IMG/VR virus record: IMGVR_UViG_3300023242_000924
Location: 1-23,442 of that record
Length of the DNA stretch: 23,442 nt
Direction: 5' to 3' (one strand)
Source: a virus
The position numbers and the translations under genes are program-made. Positions 1 to 8,159 of this stretch are shown piece by piece. The first letter of the stretch is position 1, and each line of letters begins with the position of its first letter. Under the pieces are notes generated by a model that was given only the letters and a program-made list of their open reading frames with translations, made no database searches and was not told the origin of the DNA.

Positions 1-1
1 G

Positions 2-382
2 TCTATAAAAGAAAGACTGATATATTTAATTATATTACTTCTAGGAGGTGTTTATATTTATTTTCTTATTTTTTCTAAAAGTGAGGATTACATAAATGTT
101 TATAATTCTAAAATAGAAGAATTAAACCAAAAAATAGATTCAATTAATACTTTAAATAATCAATTAACCTTTAAAATAGACAATTTAAATGTTCAAATAT
201 CACAATTAGATCAACAATTAGATTTAAAGGATAATAAGATAAATAATTTAAAACATGAAATTAACACTAAAGTTGATGCTGTGGATTCTTTTAGTTATGG
301 TGAGCTTGAAAAGTTTTTCACAAACCGCTACAGACAGTACCTCGATTCAATTACCCAAAATCGTAGCTCGTCTAGTAATTAA
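2..382 (+). CDS. Candidate inner-membrane spanin (partial at 5' end)
   Basis: The frame is open from the window edge to a TAA at 380-382, giving 126 residues. The start lies at or just beyond the edge; base 1 is G and could be the last base of an ATG. The protein has an N-terminal hydrophobic segment (about residues 6-24, LIYLIILLLGGVYIYFLIF), then a long Asn/Gln/Leu/Ile-rich region (about 33-90) with heptad-like spacing typical of a coiled coil, and a short polar tail. A single N-terminal membrane anchor with a periplasmic coiled coil is the layout of Rz-type i-spanins, which disrupt the outer membrane at lysis. The next gene begins inside this one in another frame, as Rz1 does in Rz. The functional name is inference from architecture and overlap. 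It could instead be an unrelated membrane protein. Confidence 0.6.
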   Translation, partial: SIKERLIYLIILLLGGVYIYFLIFSKSEDYINVYNSKIEELNQKIDSINTLNNQLTFKIDNLNVQISQLDQQLDLKDNKINNLKHEINTKVDAVDSFSYGELEKFFTNRYRQYLDSITQNRSSSSN

Positions 383-674
383 AGATCTTATAAAAGGGGA
401 TGGCGCTAAACAACAGTTAGTGTTTTTCGAGGATAAAATTAATTTTTTAAAACAAAAAATTTCTTTAAAGGATAGTGTTATTTTAAATTTAAATTTTAAA
501 TTATCTAATTTCAATTCACTTTCTCTACTTCAATCCCAACAATTAGAAATATCTCAACAGTTATCTAAAAGGTTAGAACAAGATCTAAAAAATCAAAAAG
601 TTAAAACTAAATTATTTAAATATGGTAGTGGGGCCGCTTTATTAGGAGCAGCAACATTATTTTTAATAAAATAG
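255..674 (+). CDS. Secreted coiled-coil protein with C-terminal hydrophobic segment; candidate spanin partner
   Basis: This 139-residue protein begins inside the upstream gene in a different frame and overlaps it by 128 bases. It has a clear Sec signal peptide: Lys near the N-terminus, a hydrophobic core (LMLWILLVMVSL) and an end at SFSQ, a form common in Flavobacteriia. A charged, leucine-rich coiled-coil-like middle follows (about residues 55-118), then a basic stretch and a short hydrophobic C-terminus (about 122-138, YGSGAALLGAATLFLIK). Rz1-type o-spanins are usually lipoproteins, but no lipobox cysteine is visible here and the protein has no Cys at all. The C-terminal hydrophobic segment recalls u-spanins. 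A role as outer-membrane or membrane-spanning lysis partner is therefore inference. It ends 4 bases before the terminase gene. Confidence 0.7.
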   Translation: MKLTLKLMLWILLVMVSLKSFSQTATDSTSIQLPKIVARLVIKDLIKGDGAKQQLVFFEDKINFLKQKISLKDSVILNLNFKLSNFNSLSLLQSQQLEISQQLSKRLEQDLKNQKVKTKLFKYGSGAALLGAATLFLIK

Positions 675-678
675 TTAT

Positions 679-2250
679 ATGTCAGATATAAAACAAATAA
701 TTCGCTCTGAATATATTAAATGTGCATCAGACCCTGTGCATTTTATGCGTAAATATTGTTATATACAGCACCCACAAAGGGGTCGCATACAGTTCAATTT
801 ATACCCATTTCAAGAAAAAGTACTCAAGCTTTTTAGAGACCATGATTATACCACAGTATTAAAATCTCGACAGTTAGGTATATCTACTCTGGCGGCTGGT
901 TATGCTTTATGGTTGATGACTTTCCATAAAGATAGAAACGTACTGGCATTAGCAACAACACAAGCTACTGCCCGTAACCTAGTAGGTAAAACCCAATTTA
1001 TGTGGGAAAATCTACCTTCATGGCTTAAAATAGACTCAGCTGAAAACAATAAATTATCTCTTAGGTTAACAAATGGTTCAAAAATACAGGCAAAATCCTC
1101 AAATTCTGATGCTGCCCGTTCCGAAGCCGTTTCTTTACTAATAATAGATGAAGCAGCTTTTATTGATAATATTGCAGAAACATGGGCTTCAGCACAACAA
1201 ACTTTAGCAACTGGGGGTGGAGCAATTGTATTATCAACACCCTATGGTACAGGTAATTGGTTCCATCAAACTTGGGTTAAATCCGAGGGGGGTGAAAATG
1301 ATTTCTTACCAATTAAACTACCTTGGTATGTCCACCCAGAACGAGATCAAACCTGGAGAGATGCTCAGGATACTTTACTAGGAGACCCTCGATTAGCAGC
1401 TCAAGAATGTGATTGTGATTTTAGCACTTCAGGTGATATAGTGTTCTATAATGAATATTTAGAATATTACGAAAAAACATTTATAAAAGCACCACTAGAA
1501 AAACGAGGTGCAGACCAAAACTTATGGGTTTGGGAATCTCCAGACTACACTAGGGATTATATGGTAGTAGCGGATGTAGCTAGAGGTGATGGGAAAGATT
1601 TTTCTACTTGCCATGTTATAGATGTTGAAAGCAATGTACAAGTAGCTGAATATAAGGGTCAAATAGGAACTAAAGAATTTGGGCACTTATTAGTGGGGTT
1701 AGCTACGGAATACAATGAAGCTATGTTAGTAGTGGAAAATGCCAATATAGGTTGGGCTACAATACAGGTAGCAATAGATAGAAACTATTCTAACCTTTAC
1801 TATTCACAACGGGGTGGAGAAGCAAATGCTGATTCGTATTTTGACAAATATCAAGACCACTCAAAAATGGTAGCTGGTTTTACAATGTCATCTCGAACTA
1901 GGCCTATGGTAATTGGTAAATTGCAAGAATATATAACAGATAAGGGAGTAACAATTCAATCACGAAGATTGATAGAAGAAATGAAAGTATTTATTTGGAA
2001 AAATGGTAGAGCTGAAGCCCAAAGTGGATATAACGATGATTTAGTTATGGCATTTGGTATTGGGATGTATATTAGAGATACTGCTTTAATTCAAAGACAA
2101 CGTGGTTTAGAAACTACTAGAAATGCACTCAATAATATAACTGTGAATAGATCTTCCTATCAAGGTGGGTATTTTTCAACGAGCGCCGATAATCCTTACC
2201 ACATGAAAACAGATCATGGCGGAGAAGATATTAGTTGGCTTATTAGATAA
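679..2250 (+). CDS. 17: Terminase large subunit (T4 gp17-like DNA-packaging ATPase/nuclease)
   Basis: This 523-residue protein is the packaging motor that pumps DNA through the portal and cuts concatemers. T4 gp17 is longer (610 residues). The N-terminal ATPase domain shows a deviant Walker A, KSRQLGIST (62-70), where the usual GKT lysine is replaced by Ile and K62 at the start of the loop may substitute. Walker B is LLIIDE (153-158) with catalytic Glu 158, and the coupling motif is STP (186-188). The C-terminal RNase-H-like nuclease shows the expected three acidic sites: D299 in VVADVARGDGKD, E353 in LVVENANIGW, and D453/D454 in GYNDDLVMAFG. The gene starts 4 bases after the upstream gene and is followed directly by the portal gene. 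No small terminase gene is visible in the window. Confidence 0.95.
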   Translation: MSDIKQIIRSEYIKCASDPVHFMRKYCYIQHPQRGRIQFNLYPFQEKVLKLFRDHDYTTVLKSRQLGISTLAAGYALWLMTFHKDRNVLALATTQATARNLVGKTQFMWENLPSWLKIDSAENNKLSLRLTNGSKIQAKSSNSDAARSEAVSLLIIDEAAFIDNIAETWASAQQTLATGGGAIVLSTPYGTGNWFHQTWVKSEGGENDFLPIKLPWYVHPERDQTWRDAQDTLLGDPRLAAQECDCDFSTSGDIVFYNEYLEYYEKTFIKAPLEKRGADQNLWVWESPDYTRDYMVVADVARGDGKDFSTCHVIDVESNVQVAEYKGQIGTKEFGHLLVGLATEYNEAMLVVENANIGWATIQVAIDRNYSNLYYSQRGGEANADSYFDKYQDHSKMVAGFTMSSRTRPMVIGKLQEYITDKGVTIQSRRLIEEMKVFIWKNGRAEAQSGYNDDLVMAFGIGMYIRDTALIQRQRGLETTRNALNNITVNRSSYQGGYFSTSADNPYHMKTDHGGEDISWLIR

Positions 2251-2254
2251 TATT

Positions 2255-2262
2255 TATAAATA
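2255..2262 (+). promoter_or_regulatory. Putative T4-type late promoter upstream of the portal gene
   Basis: The exact octamer TATAAATA, the core of T4 late promoters, lies in the 26-base gap after the terminase stop and ends 14 bases before the portal ATG. It is part of the longer recurring motif ATATTTATAA (2250-2259). The assignment rests on motif identity and position. Confidence 0.55.
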
Positions 2263-2276
2263 ACAATTACAATATA

Positions 2277-4172
2277 ATGGCGGATAAAAATTTATTTACT
2301 AGACTACAAAGATTATTTTCAACTGATGTTATCATCCGTAACGTAGGGGGAAACCAAATCTCGGTAATGGATAGTAATCAAATTCAAACAAATGGGGATC
2401 TACAAACAAATTCACTTATAGATAGATATCATAGAATATATTCAACAAACCCCACTTCACTCTATGGTTCTCAATTCAATCTAAACTATCAATATCTTAG
2501 ACCACAACTATATTCAGAGTATGATGCAATGGATACAGATGCAATTATTGCTTCGGCACTAGATATTATAGCGGATGAATCAACTTTAAAGAATGATATG
2601 GGTGAGGTAATATCTATTCGTTCTTCAAATGAAAATGTACAAAAAATCCTATATAATTTATTCTACGATGTTCTTAACATAGAATTTAATTTGTGGGCAT
2701 GGGTTCGTCAAATGTGTAAATATGGGGACTTTTTCTTAAAATTAGAAATAGCAGAAAAATATGGAGTTTACAATGTAATCCCTTATACCGCATACCATAT
2801 AGAAAGAAACGAAGGATTTAATCCCGAAAACCCATCTGAAATTAGATTTAGATACTCTGCTAACGGGTTAGTAAATCCTAGTTCAGGGATGTATGCAACA
2901 CCAAACCAACAAGATAATTTAAACTCTATTTTCTTTGAGAACTATGAAATAGCTCACTTTAGGTTAATAGGTGATACAAATTATTTACCTTATGGTAGAT
3001 CATATATCGAACCCGCTCGTAAATTGTACAAACAATATACCTTAATGGAGGATGCAATGTTAATTCATAGAATTGCACGCGCCCCTGAAAGACGTATATT
3101 TTATATGAATGTTGGTTCTATCCCACCAAACGAAATAGATGCATTTATGCAGAAAACTATTTCAACTATGAAACGTACCCCCCATATGGATCAAAAGACA
3201 GGGGAATACAATTTAAAGTATAACATGCAAAACATGATGGAGGATTTTTATATCCCAATTCGTGGAAATGATACAACAACTAAAATAGAAACTACACCTG
3301 GTTTATCATATGATGGTATTAAAGATGTAGAATATTTAAGAGAAAAATTATTTGCTGCTTTAAAAGTGCCAAAAGCATTTTTAGGGTATGAAAAAGATTT
3401 AGAAGGCAAAGCCACTTTAGCAGCCCAGGATATTAGATTTGCTCGTACTATTGAACGCCTGCAAAGAATAATAGTATCGGAGTTAAACAAGATAGCATTA
3501 GTTCACTTATATTCTCAAGGTTATAGAGATGAATCTTTAACTAATTTTGAACTATCAATGCAAACCCCTTCAATTATATTTGAACAGGAAAAAATTGAAT
3601 TGTTAAAATCAAAAACAGAACTAGCAATAACATTGAAAGAAAATCAACTTCTCCCAACAGAGTGGATATATGACAACATATATAACCTATCGGAAGACCA
3701 GTATGATGAATATAGAGATTTATTACGTGAAGATGCTAAAAGAACATTTAGATTAGCTCAAATAGAAAATGAGGGTAACGACCCTATTGAAACCGGTAAA
3801 TCTTATGGTACTCCCCACGATTTAGCATCACTATATGGCAAAGGGAGAAAATCCTCGGACCCTTCAAACCTTCCTGATGGTTATAATGAAGACTCTGATT
3901 TGGGGAGGCCTAAAAATTCTATTACTAAAAGAGGAACTCAAGATAGTAATTTTGGTAAAGACCCCTTAGGTGTTAAACGTATGAAAGATACAGATAAGAA
4001 TGATTCCAAAAACAGTAGAACGGATAGCAATAAAAGTGGTTTAGCTCTTGAAAGTGCTCAAACTTCTTATTTGAAGAATAAAAATATTTTCTCAAAACTA
4101 AATGAAAAAGTATCAATCTTTGAGCAGGATAGAGATAATAGCTCACTTTTAGATGAAAACCAATTGAAGTAG
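2277..4172 (+). CDS. 20: Portal vertex protein (T4 gp20-like)
   Basis: This protein forms the dodecameric ring at the head vertex through which DNA enters, and it nucleates prohead assembly. Recognition rests on T4-family portal segments: YDAMDTDAIIASALDIIADE (82-101), the GRSYIEPARK / LMEDAMLIHRIARAPERR region (240-273), MMEDFYIPIRG (320-330) and the tunnel-region VPKAFLGYEKDLEGKATLA (364-382). At 631 residues it is about 100 longer than T4 gp20 (524). The excess is mostly a polar tail from about residue 500, rich in Ser, Asp, Lys and Asn, which looks disordered. The start follows an A-rich leader without a Shine-Dalgarno sequence. Its neighbours, terminase upstream and head-assembly genes downstream, agree with the call. 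Confidence 0.95.
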   Translation: MADKNLFTRLQRLFSTDVIIRNVGGNQISVMDSNQIQTNGDLQTNSLIDRYHRIYSTNPTSLYGSQFNLNYQYLRPQLYSEYDAMDTDAIIASALDIIADESTLKNDMGEVISIRSSNENVQKILYNLFYDVLNIEFNLWAWVRQMCKYGDFFLKLEIAEKYGVYNVIPYTAYHIERNEGFNPENPSEIRFRYSANGLVNPSSGMYATPNQQDNLNSIFFENYEIAHFRLIGDTNYLPYGRSYIEPARKLYKQYTLMEDAMLIHRIARAPERRIFYMNVGSIPPNEIDAFMQKTISTMKRTPHMDQKTGEYNLKYNMQNMMEDFYIPIRGNDTTTKIETTPGLSYDGIKDVEYLREKLFAALKVPKAFLGYEKDLEGKATLAAQDIRFARTIERLQRIIVSELNKIALVHLYSQGYRDESLTNFELSMQTPSIIFEQEKIELLKSKTELAITLKENQLLPTEWIYDNIYNLSEDQYDEYRDLLREDAKRTFRLAQIENEGNDPIETGKSYGTPHDLASLYGKGRKSSDPSNLPDGYNEDSDLGRPKNSITKRGTQDSNFGKDPLGVKRMKDTDKNDSKNSRTDSNKSGLALESAQTSYLKNKNIFSKLNEKVSIFEQDRDNSSLLDENQLK

Positions 4173-4190
4173 TAAAACCCTTATTATATT

Positions 4191-4198
4191 TATAAATA
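4191..4198 (+). promoter_or_regulatory. Putative T4-type late promoter upstream of the head-assembly cassette
   Basis: A second exact TATAAATA lies in the 41-base gap after the portal gene and ends 15 bases before the ATG at 4214. It is embedded in ATATTTATAA (4186-4195), with a T run just downstream. Spacing and context match the copy before the portal gene. Confidence 0.55.
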
Positions 4199-4213
4199 AA
4201 TATATTTTTTTAG

Positions 4214-5068
4214 ATGAAAATAAAACATAGTAAATTTAAAAACACCGGTATTCTTTTTGAACTTTTAGCTCATCAAATTACCGCTGACACTTTAAAGGGG
4301 GGAGATTCTCCTGCCATTGACATATTAAAAAAATTCTTTGTTAAAACCTCATTAGGACGTGAGTATAAATTGTATGAAACAATTTTAAAATCAAAAACGT
4401 TAAATGAAGGAAAGGCTAATATGATTGTGTCTACTATACTAGAATCTTCAATATCGTATAACAAAACCTCATTAAAAAAACAAAAATACAATTTAATTAA
4501 TGAGATTAAAAAACATTATGATTTAGAAACCTTTTTTGGCACTAAAATCCAAAACTATAAAGAATTAGCAGCACTATACACTTTAATAGAAGGATATAGC
4601 TCCAGTAATGTCAATCCCATACAGTTAATTGAAAATAAAGTTGTTTTACTTGAATATCTAACGAAGCAAGACATAGAAGTTAAAAATGTTAAAGAAGACA
4701 TACTTAAAGAATTCCAATCCTATGATAAGGATCTTAGAATTTTAACATATAAAGTATTATTAGAAAAGTTTAACAGCAAATATGATAACTTATCATATGA
4801 ACAAAAACAAGTCCTTAAAGAATTTATCAACTCTGTAGATTCAACTCCAAGTTTAAGAGAATTTTACAACCGTAAAATCCAAGAATTAAAACACACATTA
4901 AAAGAACAATCTAAATCTATTAAAGATAAAGTCATTACCATTAAACTAAACGAAGTATCTAAATACTTAGTGGAATTAGATAAAACGTCTAGAGTTAATA
5001 ACGATAATTTAGTTGATTTACTGCAATATTACGAATTAGTAAAAGAAATAAAACACTCAAATGGGTAA
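4214..5068 (+). CDS. Uncharacterised head-region protein (284 aa)
   Basis: I do not recognise a named family. The protein is lysine-rich, appears almost entirely helical, and has no signal peptide, membrane segment or Cys. It starts MKIKHSKFKNTGILFELLAH, a compact conserved-looking N-terminus, and several later segments look coiled-coil prone (about 200-245). It sits directly after the portal gene, where T4 carries the small prohead-core genes 67 and 68, and before the protease, scaffold and capsid genes, so a head-assembly role is likely. That is inference from position only. A late-promoter-like motif precedes it, and its last 8 bases overlap the start of the next gene, suggesting coupled translation. 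Confidence 0.8.
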   Translation: MKIKHSKFKNTGILFELLAHQITADTLKGGDSPAIDILKKFFVKTSLGREYKLYETILKSKTLNEGKANMIVSTILESSISYNKTSLKKQKYNLINEIKKHYDLETFFGTKIQNYKELAALYTLIEGYSSSNVNPIQLIENKVVLLEYLTKQDIEVKNVKEDILKEFQSYDKDLRILTYKVLLEKFNSKYDNLSYEQKQVLKEFINSVDSTPSLREFYNRKIQELKHTLKEQSKSIKDKVITIKLNEVSKYLVELDKTSRVNNDNLVDLLQYYELVKEIKHSNG

Positions 5069-6008
5069 ATACAGATACAAACTTAAGGAAGAACCCTTCT
5101 CACCAGGAGATACAAGTATAAGTAAAGGAATTAAATCTACAGTTAAAGATATTAATCCTACAACTGGTGCTATTTCTTGGGAAATAGATTATATCCCTAA
5201 TATGACTAAGTTAGTAGAAGATGTTGATGAGTTAACTAAAACTGCTAAAGGTGTATATCAAAAAGCAAAAGACGATAAAAAGTTTTTAGACATTTACGAA
5301 CAAGCTAGATCTTTAAGAAATACAATTCGTACCCACATTAGAAACCACTACCCCGAAGAATATAAAAAAGCCATGAACGAAGGGGCGAGTATAAATGAAG
5401 CATCACCTATTGTAGTAATTTATAAAGGAAGAAGATTAGTTGTCGAGCCTGAAGAATTCAAAAGACTTAAATTAGGTAAAGATATTGTAGGTATGAGTTC
5501 AAAACACCCAGGACAAGAAGAATGGATATTAGCTAAAGGAGATTGGAGTATAGAAGAAGAACTAACCGAAAATAGTATAGAAAAGGACATAGAACATTTA
5601 TCTACGTTATCACCTGATGATCGTTTTTGGTATGTAAAAGACTTCCCAATGGAAAAATTAATAGACATGGCAGATCACCTCCAATTAGATTATGAAGACC
5701 ATGATGATGTACAAGATAGGATATTGAGTAATTTTGAATACCTGTATGATGAAATTGAAGAAACATCAACATCAAATGGTGCTGGTGGGTATTTAACAAA
5801 ATATGCTTTTAAACCGTCTAAAAATTCTAAAAAAATTAAAGAAGATATAGGAGCAACATTAGGTCCGGGACCAAAAGCAGGTCCTAAAGGTGTTGTAGAC
5901 AACTATTATGTGTCTAAATTTGGGTATAAAATAGTAGATAGAAAAAAACAAGCAAAAGCATCAAAAACCATAGATTATAAAGATTTGTGGGGTAAAACTT
6001 ATAATTAA
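5061..6008 (+). CDS. Uncharacterised putative prohead-core protein (315 aa)
   Basis: No family is recognised. The start overlaps the previous stop by 8 bases. The N-terminus, MGKYRYKLKEEPF, closely resembles that of the next gene (MYKYKLKEE). Both contain Leu-Lys-Glu, which fits the (Leu/Ile)-x-Glu cleavage rule of T4 gp21, so a short N-terminal piece may be removed during head maturation. A charged helical part follows (about 40-115), then a small globular-looking part (about 118-165, VVIYKGRRLVVEPEEFKRL), an acidic region (about 170-255) and a Gly/Pro-rich linker GPGPKAGPKG (about 269-278) before a lysine-rich tail. Position between portal and protease genes supports a head-core role; the role is inferred. 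Confidence 0.75.
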   Translation: MGKYRYKLKEEPFSPGDTSISKGIKSTVKDINPTTGAISWEIDYIPNMTKLVEDVDELTKTAKGVYQKAKDDKKFLDIYEQARSLRNTIRTHIRNHYPEEYKKAMNEGASINEASPIVVIYKGRRLVVEPEEFKRLKLGKDIVGMSSKHPGQEEWILAKGDWSIEEELTENSIEKDIEHLSTLSPDDRFWYVKDFPMEKLIDMADHLQLDYEDHDDVQDRILSNFEYLYDEIEETSTSNGAGGYLTKYAFKPSKNSKKIKEDIGATLGPGPKAGPKGVVDNYYVSKFGYKIVDRKKQAKASKTIDYKDLWGKTYN

Positions 6009-6009
6009 T

Positions 6010-6249
6010 ATGTATAAATATAAATTAAAAGAAGAAGTAAAGGGTGTTGAACGTTTTCAAAATGAACGAATAGAATCCTTTGATATTTTAGAAAATCGTT
6101 TAAAAAACATACAAAAATACATTAGACAAAGTAAATTAGCTACCATCCGATACTATAATGAAAACCCACAAAGCTACTCTGTAGTAAAAGGCACAGATTT
6201 AGTTAGTGAATATTTTGACGATATAGAAACACTATTAAAAGAAGAATAA
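6010..6249 (+). CDS. Small putative prohead-core protein (79 aa)
   Basis: This short, charged, probably helical protein follows the previous stop by one base. Its N-terminus MYKYKLKEE repeats the KYxYKLKEE start of the preceding protein, suggesting a shared targeting or processing tag with a candidate gp21-type cleavage site after Leu-Lys-Glu. Its size and place between portal and protease resemble the small T4 core proteins gp67 (80 aa) and gp68, but I see no sequence match that would prove this. It ends 3 bases before the next gene. A TATAAATA string at 6013-6020 falls within its first codons and is probably chance. Confidence 0.75.
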   Translation: MYKYKLKEEVKGVERFQNERIESFDILENRLKNIQKYIRQSKLATIRYYNENPQSYSVVKGTDLVSEYFDDIETLLKEE

Positions 6250-6252
6250 ACT

Positions 6253-7527
6253 ATGACATTACAAGAACAATACAACCAAATAAAAAATGGGGAAGGCTCT
6301 AAATACATTTTCCTTACAGAAGCTAAAAAACAGTTCCCTAATATTCTTACCAACCCTATGGGGTTTGAAGAAACATCTAAAATGTTAAAAACACGTGGTG
6401 TTATAACTGAAAATTATGTAGACCTTTATCCCATTAGTGTTATGGAGGCAACAGAAAAATTACCATTTGAAATTAAATACGCAGAATTTTTAGCTGAAGA
6501 AGCTAAATCTGTTGAGAAAAAAACAACAAAAGAAGTAGATGAGGTAAATGCTCATGGTTTTAATAATAAAGACAAATCTAATCTAGACAACCAAATAGGG
6601 CAAGAAGTACTTAACGGTATCTATTTTGAAGCAAAACAAAACCCAGACAAAGATTTAGAAGAAATCCGTAAAATAGTATCTAAAAACCTAGAAAAAGATG
6701 GACAGTACTATATGAAAAATGCTGCTTTCGGAATCGAAGGTTTAGGATATCAAGAAACAGAAGTTGAAGAAGTATCGGGTAAACATAAATCATCAGGATA
6801 TTCCGATAAACTAAAAAAGTTAGTTAAAGAATCATTAATGAGGTCTTTAAATAATCCCCTAAAAGAATCTAATGAATTTGGGGGAATGGGTCTAATAGTA
6901 AGAGGTAAAACACCCCAAGATAACGATTTGATAGACCAAGCGATAGAGGAAAGTGGGTTTTATGGTATTTATAATTCTCAAGAAGATTATTGGTTTTTTC
7001 CTGAAGAAGGAGATCAATCTACTATGGATAAACTTGAAAATGAGCTTGAAACTATTTTTATACAAAAAGGTGCAGATGTTTCGTATGAAGGTCAGTTTAA
7101 TGAATCCTTGAAAGAAGAAACCCAAATTGAAGAAACACCAAAACCCGACTTTGCAGACATCGATGGAGATGGAGACAAAGAAGAACCAGTAAAAACCGCA
7201 GCAAAAGATAAGAAAAAAATGAAAAAGGATACATTAGAATCTAGATTAGCAGAAATAGATAAGCAAGGTGCTGTAGTTGCCTTAGAAGCCAAAATAGAAA
7301 TGGTTGGGGAGGCTATAGAAACTAAAAACTCAAGAATATCAATGATTTCAGAAGATGAAAACCTATCCGAACTTGTAGACAAAAATAAAATCAAGGCTAT
7401 GCAGCGAGAAGTTAAAACTCTTGAAAACCAAAAAGCTAAGATGGAAAAAGTATATGAGAAAATGTGTGGTAAAACATATTCTAAAATGGAGGTTGTAGGA
7501 GAAGTAGATACAGATGAATCAATATAA
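6253..7527 (+). CDS. Acidic putative prohead-core protein with Asp-rich loop and C-terminal coiled coil (424 aa)
   Basis: No named family is recognised. The protein is strongly charged. Residues about 298-310 read PDFADIDGDGDKE, a DxDxDG-type pattern like EF-hand or dockerin calcium loops, followed by a Lys-rich stretch (about 314-326) and a long predicted coiled coil (about 327-405). A middle segment (about 211-278, from MGLIVRGKTPQDNDLIDQA) looks like a small folded alpha/beta domain. Several Leu-x-Glu sites (for example PLKE about 202-205 and SLKE about 285-288) fit the T4 gp21 cleavage rule. It lies immediately upstream of the prohead protease gene, so a scaffold or internal-core role is plausible but inferred. 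Confidence 0.75.
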   Translation: MTLQEQYNQIKNGEGSKYIFLTEAKKQFPNILTNPMGFEETSKMLKTRGVITENYVDLYPISVMEATEKLPFEIKYAEFLAEEAKSVEKKTTKEVDEVNAHGFNNKDKSNLDNQIGQEVLNGIYFEAKQNPDKDLEEIRKIVSKNLEKDGQYYMKNAAFGIEGLGYQETEVEEVSGKHKSSGYSDKLKKLVKESLMRSLNNPLKESNEFGGMGLIVRGKTPQDNDLIDQAIEESGFYGIYNSQEDYWFFPEEGDQSTMDKLENELETIFIQKGADVSYEGQFNESLKEETQIEETPKPDFADIDGDGDKEEPVKTAAKDKKKMKKDTLESRLAEIDKQGAVVALEAKIEMVGEAIETKNSRISMISEDENLSELVDKNKIKAMQREVKTLENQKAKMEKVYEKMCGKTYSKMEVVGEVDTDESI

Positions 7528-7532
7528 TTATA

Positions 7533-8135
7533 ATGAAAAAACTACTAATAGAAACTCATTTCCTAAAGGTATCCCCTACCTCCTTAACTGAAAACGTTAA
7601 TAGAGAGAATGGAAATCTTTTAGTTGAGGGTGTACTAGCCACTGCCGAAATAAAAAATGGAAATGGCCGTTATTACTCTAAATCTTTATGGGAACGTGAG
7701 ATGGATAAATACAATGAGCTGATAAAGCAACGTAGAGCCATGGGCGAATTAGACCATCCTGAATCTCAAGTAATAAACCTAAAAAACGTTTCTCATCTTA
7801 TCCAAGAATATTGGTGGGACGGGGATAACGTAATGGGTAAAATAGAGATCTTACCCACCCCCTCAGGTAACATTCTTAAGGAACTTATTAAAAGTGGAGT
7901 ATCTTTAGGAGTATCATCTAGAGGAATGGGTTCATTAGAACAAAATGGTAGTGTAATGGAAGTACAAGATGATTTTGAATTATTATGTTGGGACTTCGTT
8001 TCAACACCTTCAAATCCAGGTTCATATATGCATACACTAACTGAAGGTAAAAATACAGTAACTTATAATTACACTAAATTAAATTCAATTATACACGAAA
8101 TTCTTTGTTCAAAGGGTTCATGTTCTTTAATATAA
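7533..8135 (+). CDS. 21: Prohead core protease (T4 gp21-like)
   Basis: This 200-residue serine protease (T4 gp21 is 212 residues) cleaves core proteins and the capsid N-terminus during head maturation. Visible hallmarks are GRYYSKSLWERE (45-56), the catalytic His motif GELDHPES (71-78, His75), and the nucleophile region SLGVSSRGMG (124-133, with Ser128/Ser129), followed by the conserved DFVSTPSNPGS segment (154-164, Asp154). This His...GxSSRG order is characteristic of the gp21/herpesvirus-assemblin-like protease group. The C-terminus is short and contains two Cys (CSKGSC) that are not part of the active site. It lies 5 bases after the upstream core-type gene and is followed by a small split gene and then the scaffold gene, the expected neighbourhood. 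Confidence 0.93.
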   Translation: MKKLLIETHFLKVSPTSLTENVNRENGNLLVEGVLATAEIKNGNGRYYSKSLWEREMDKYNELIKQRRAMGELDHPESQVINLKNVSHLIQEYWWDGDNVMGKIEILPTPSGNILKELIKSGVSLGVSSRGMGSLEQNGSVMEVQDDFELLCWDFVSTPSNPGSYMHTLTEGKNTVTYNYTKLNSIIHEILCSKGSCSLI

Positions 8136-8159
8136 CAAACACCAAATAACAAAAAAACA

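Noticed and set aside
6013-6020. TATAAATA inside the first codons of the 79-aa gene
   Set aside because: It is produced by Tyr-Lys-Tyr codons and lies after the start codon, so it cannot serve that gene; the longer ATATTTATAA motif is absent.
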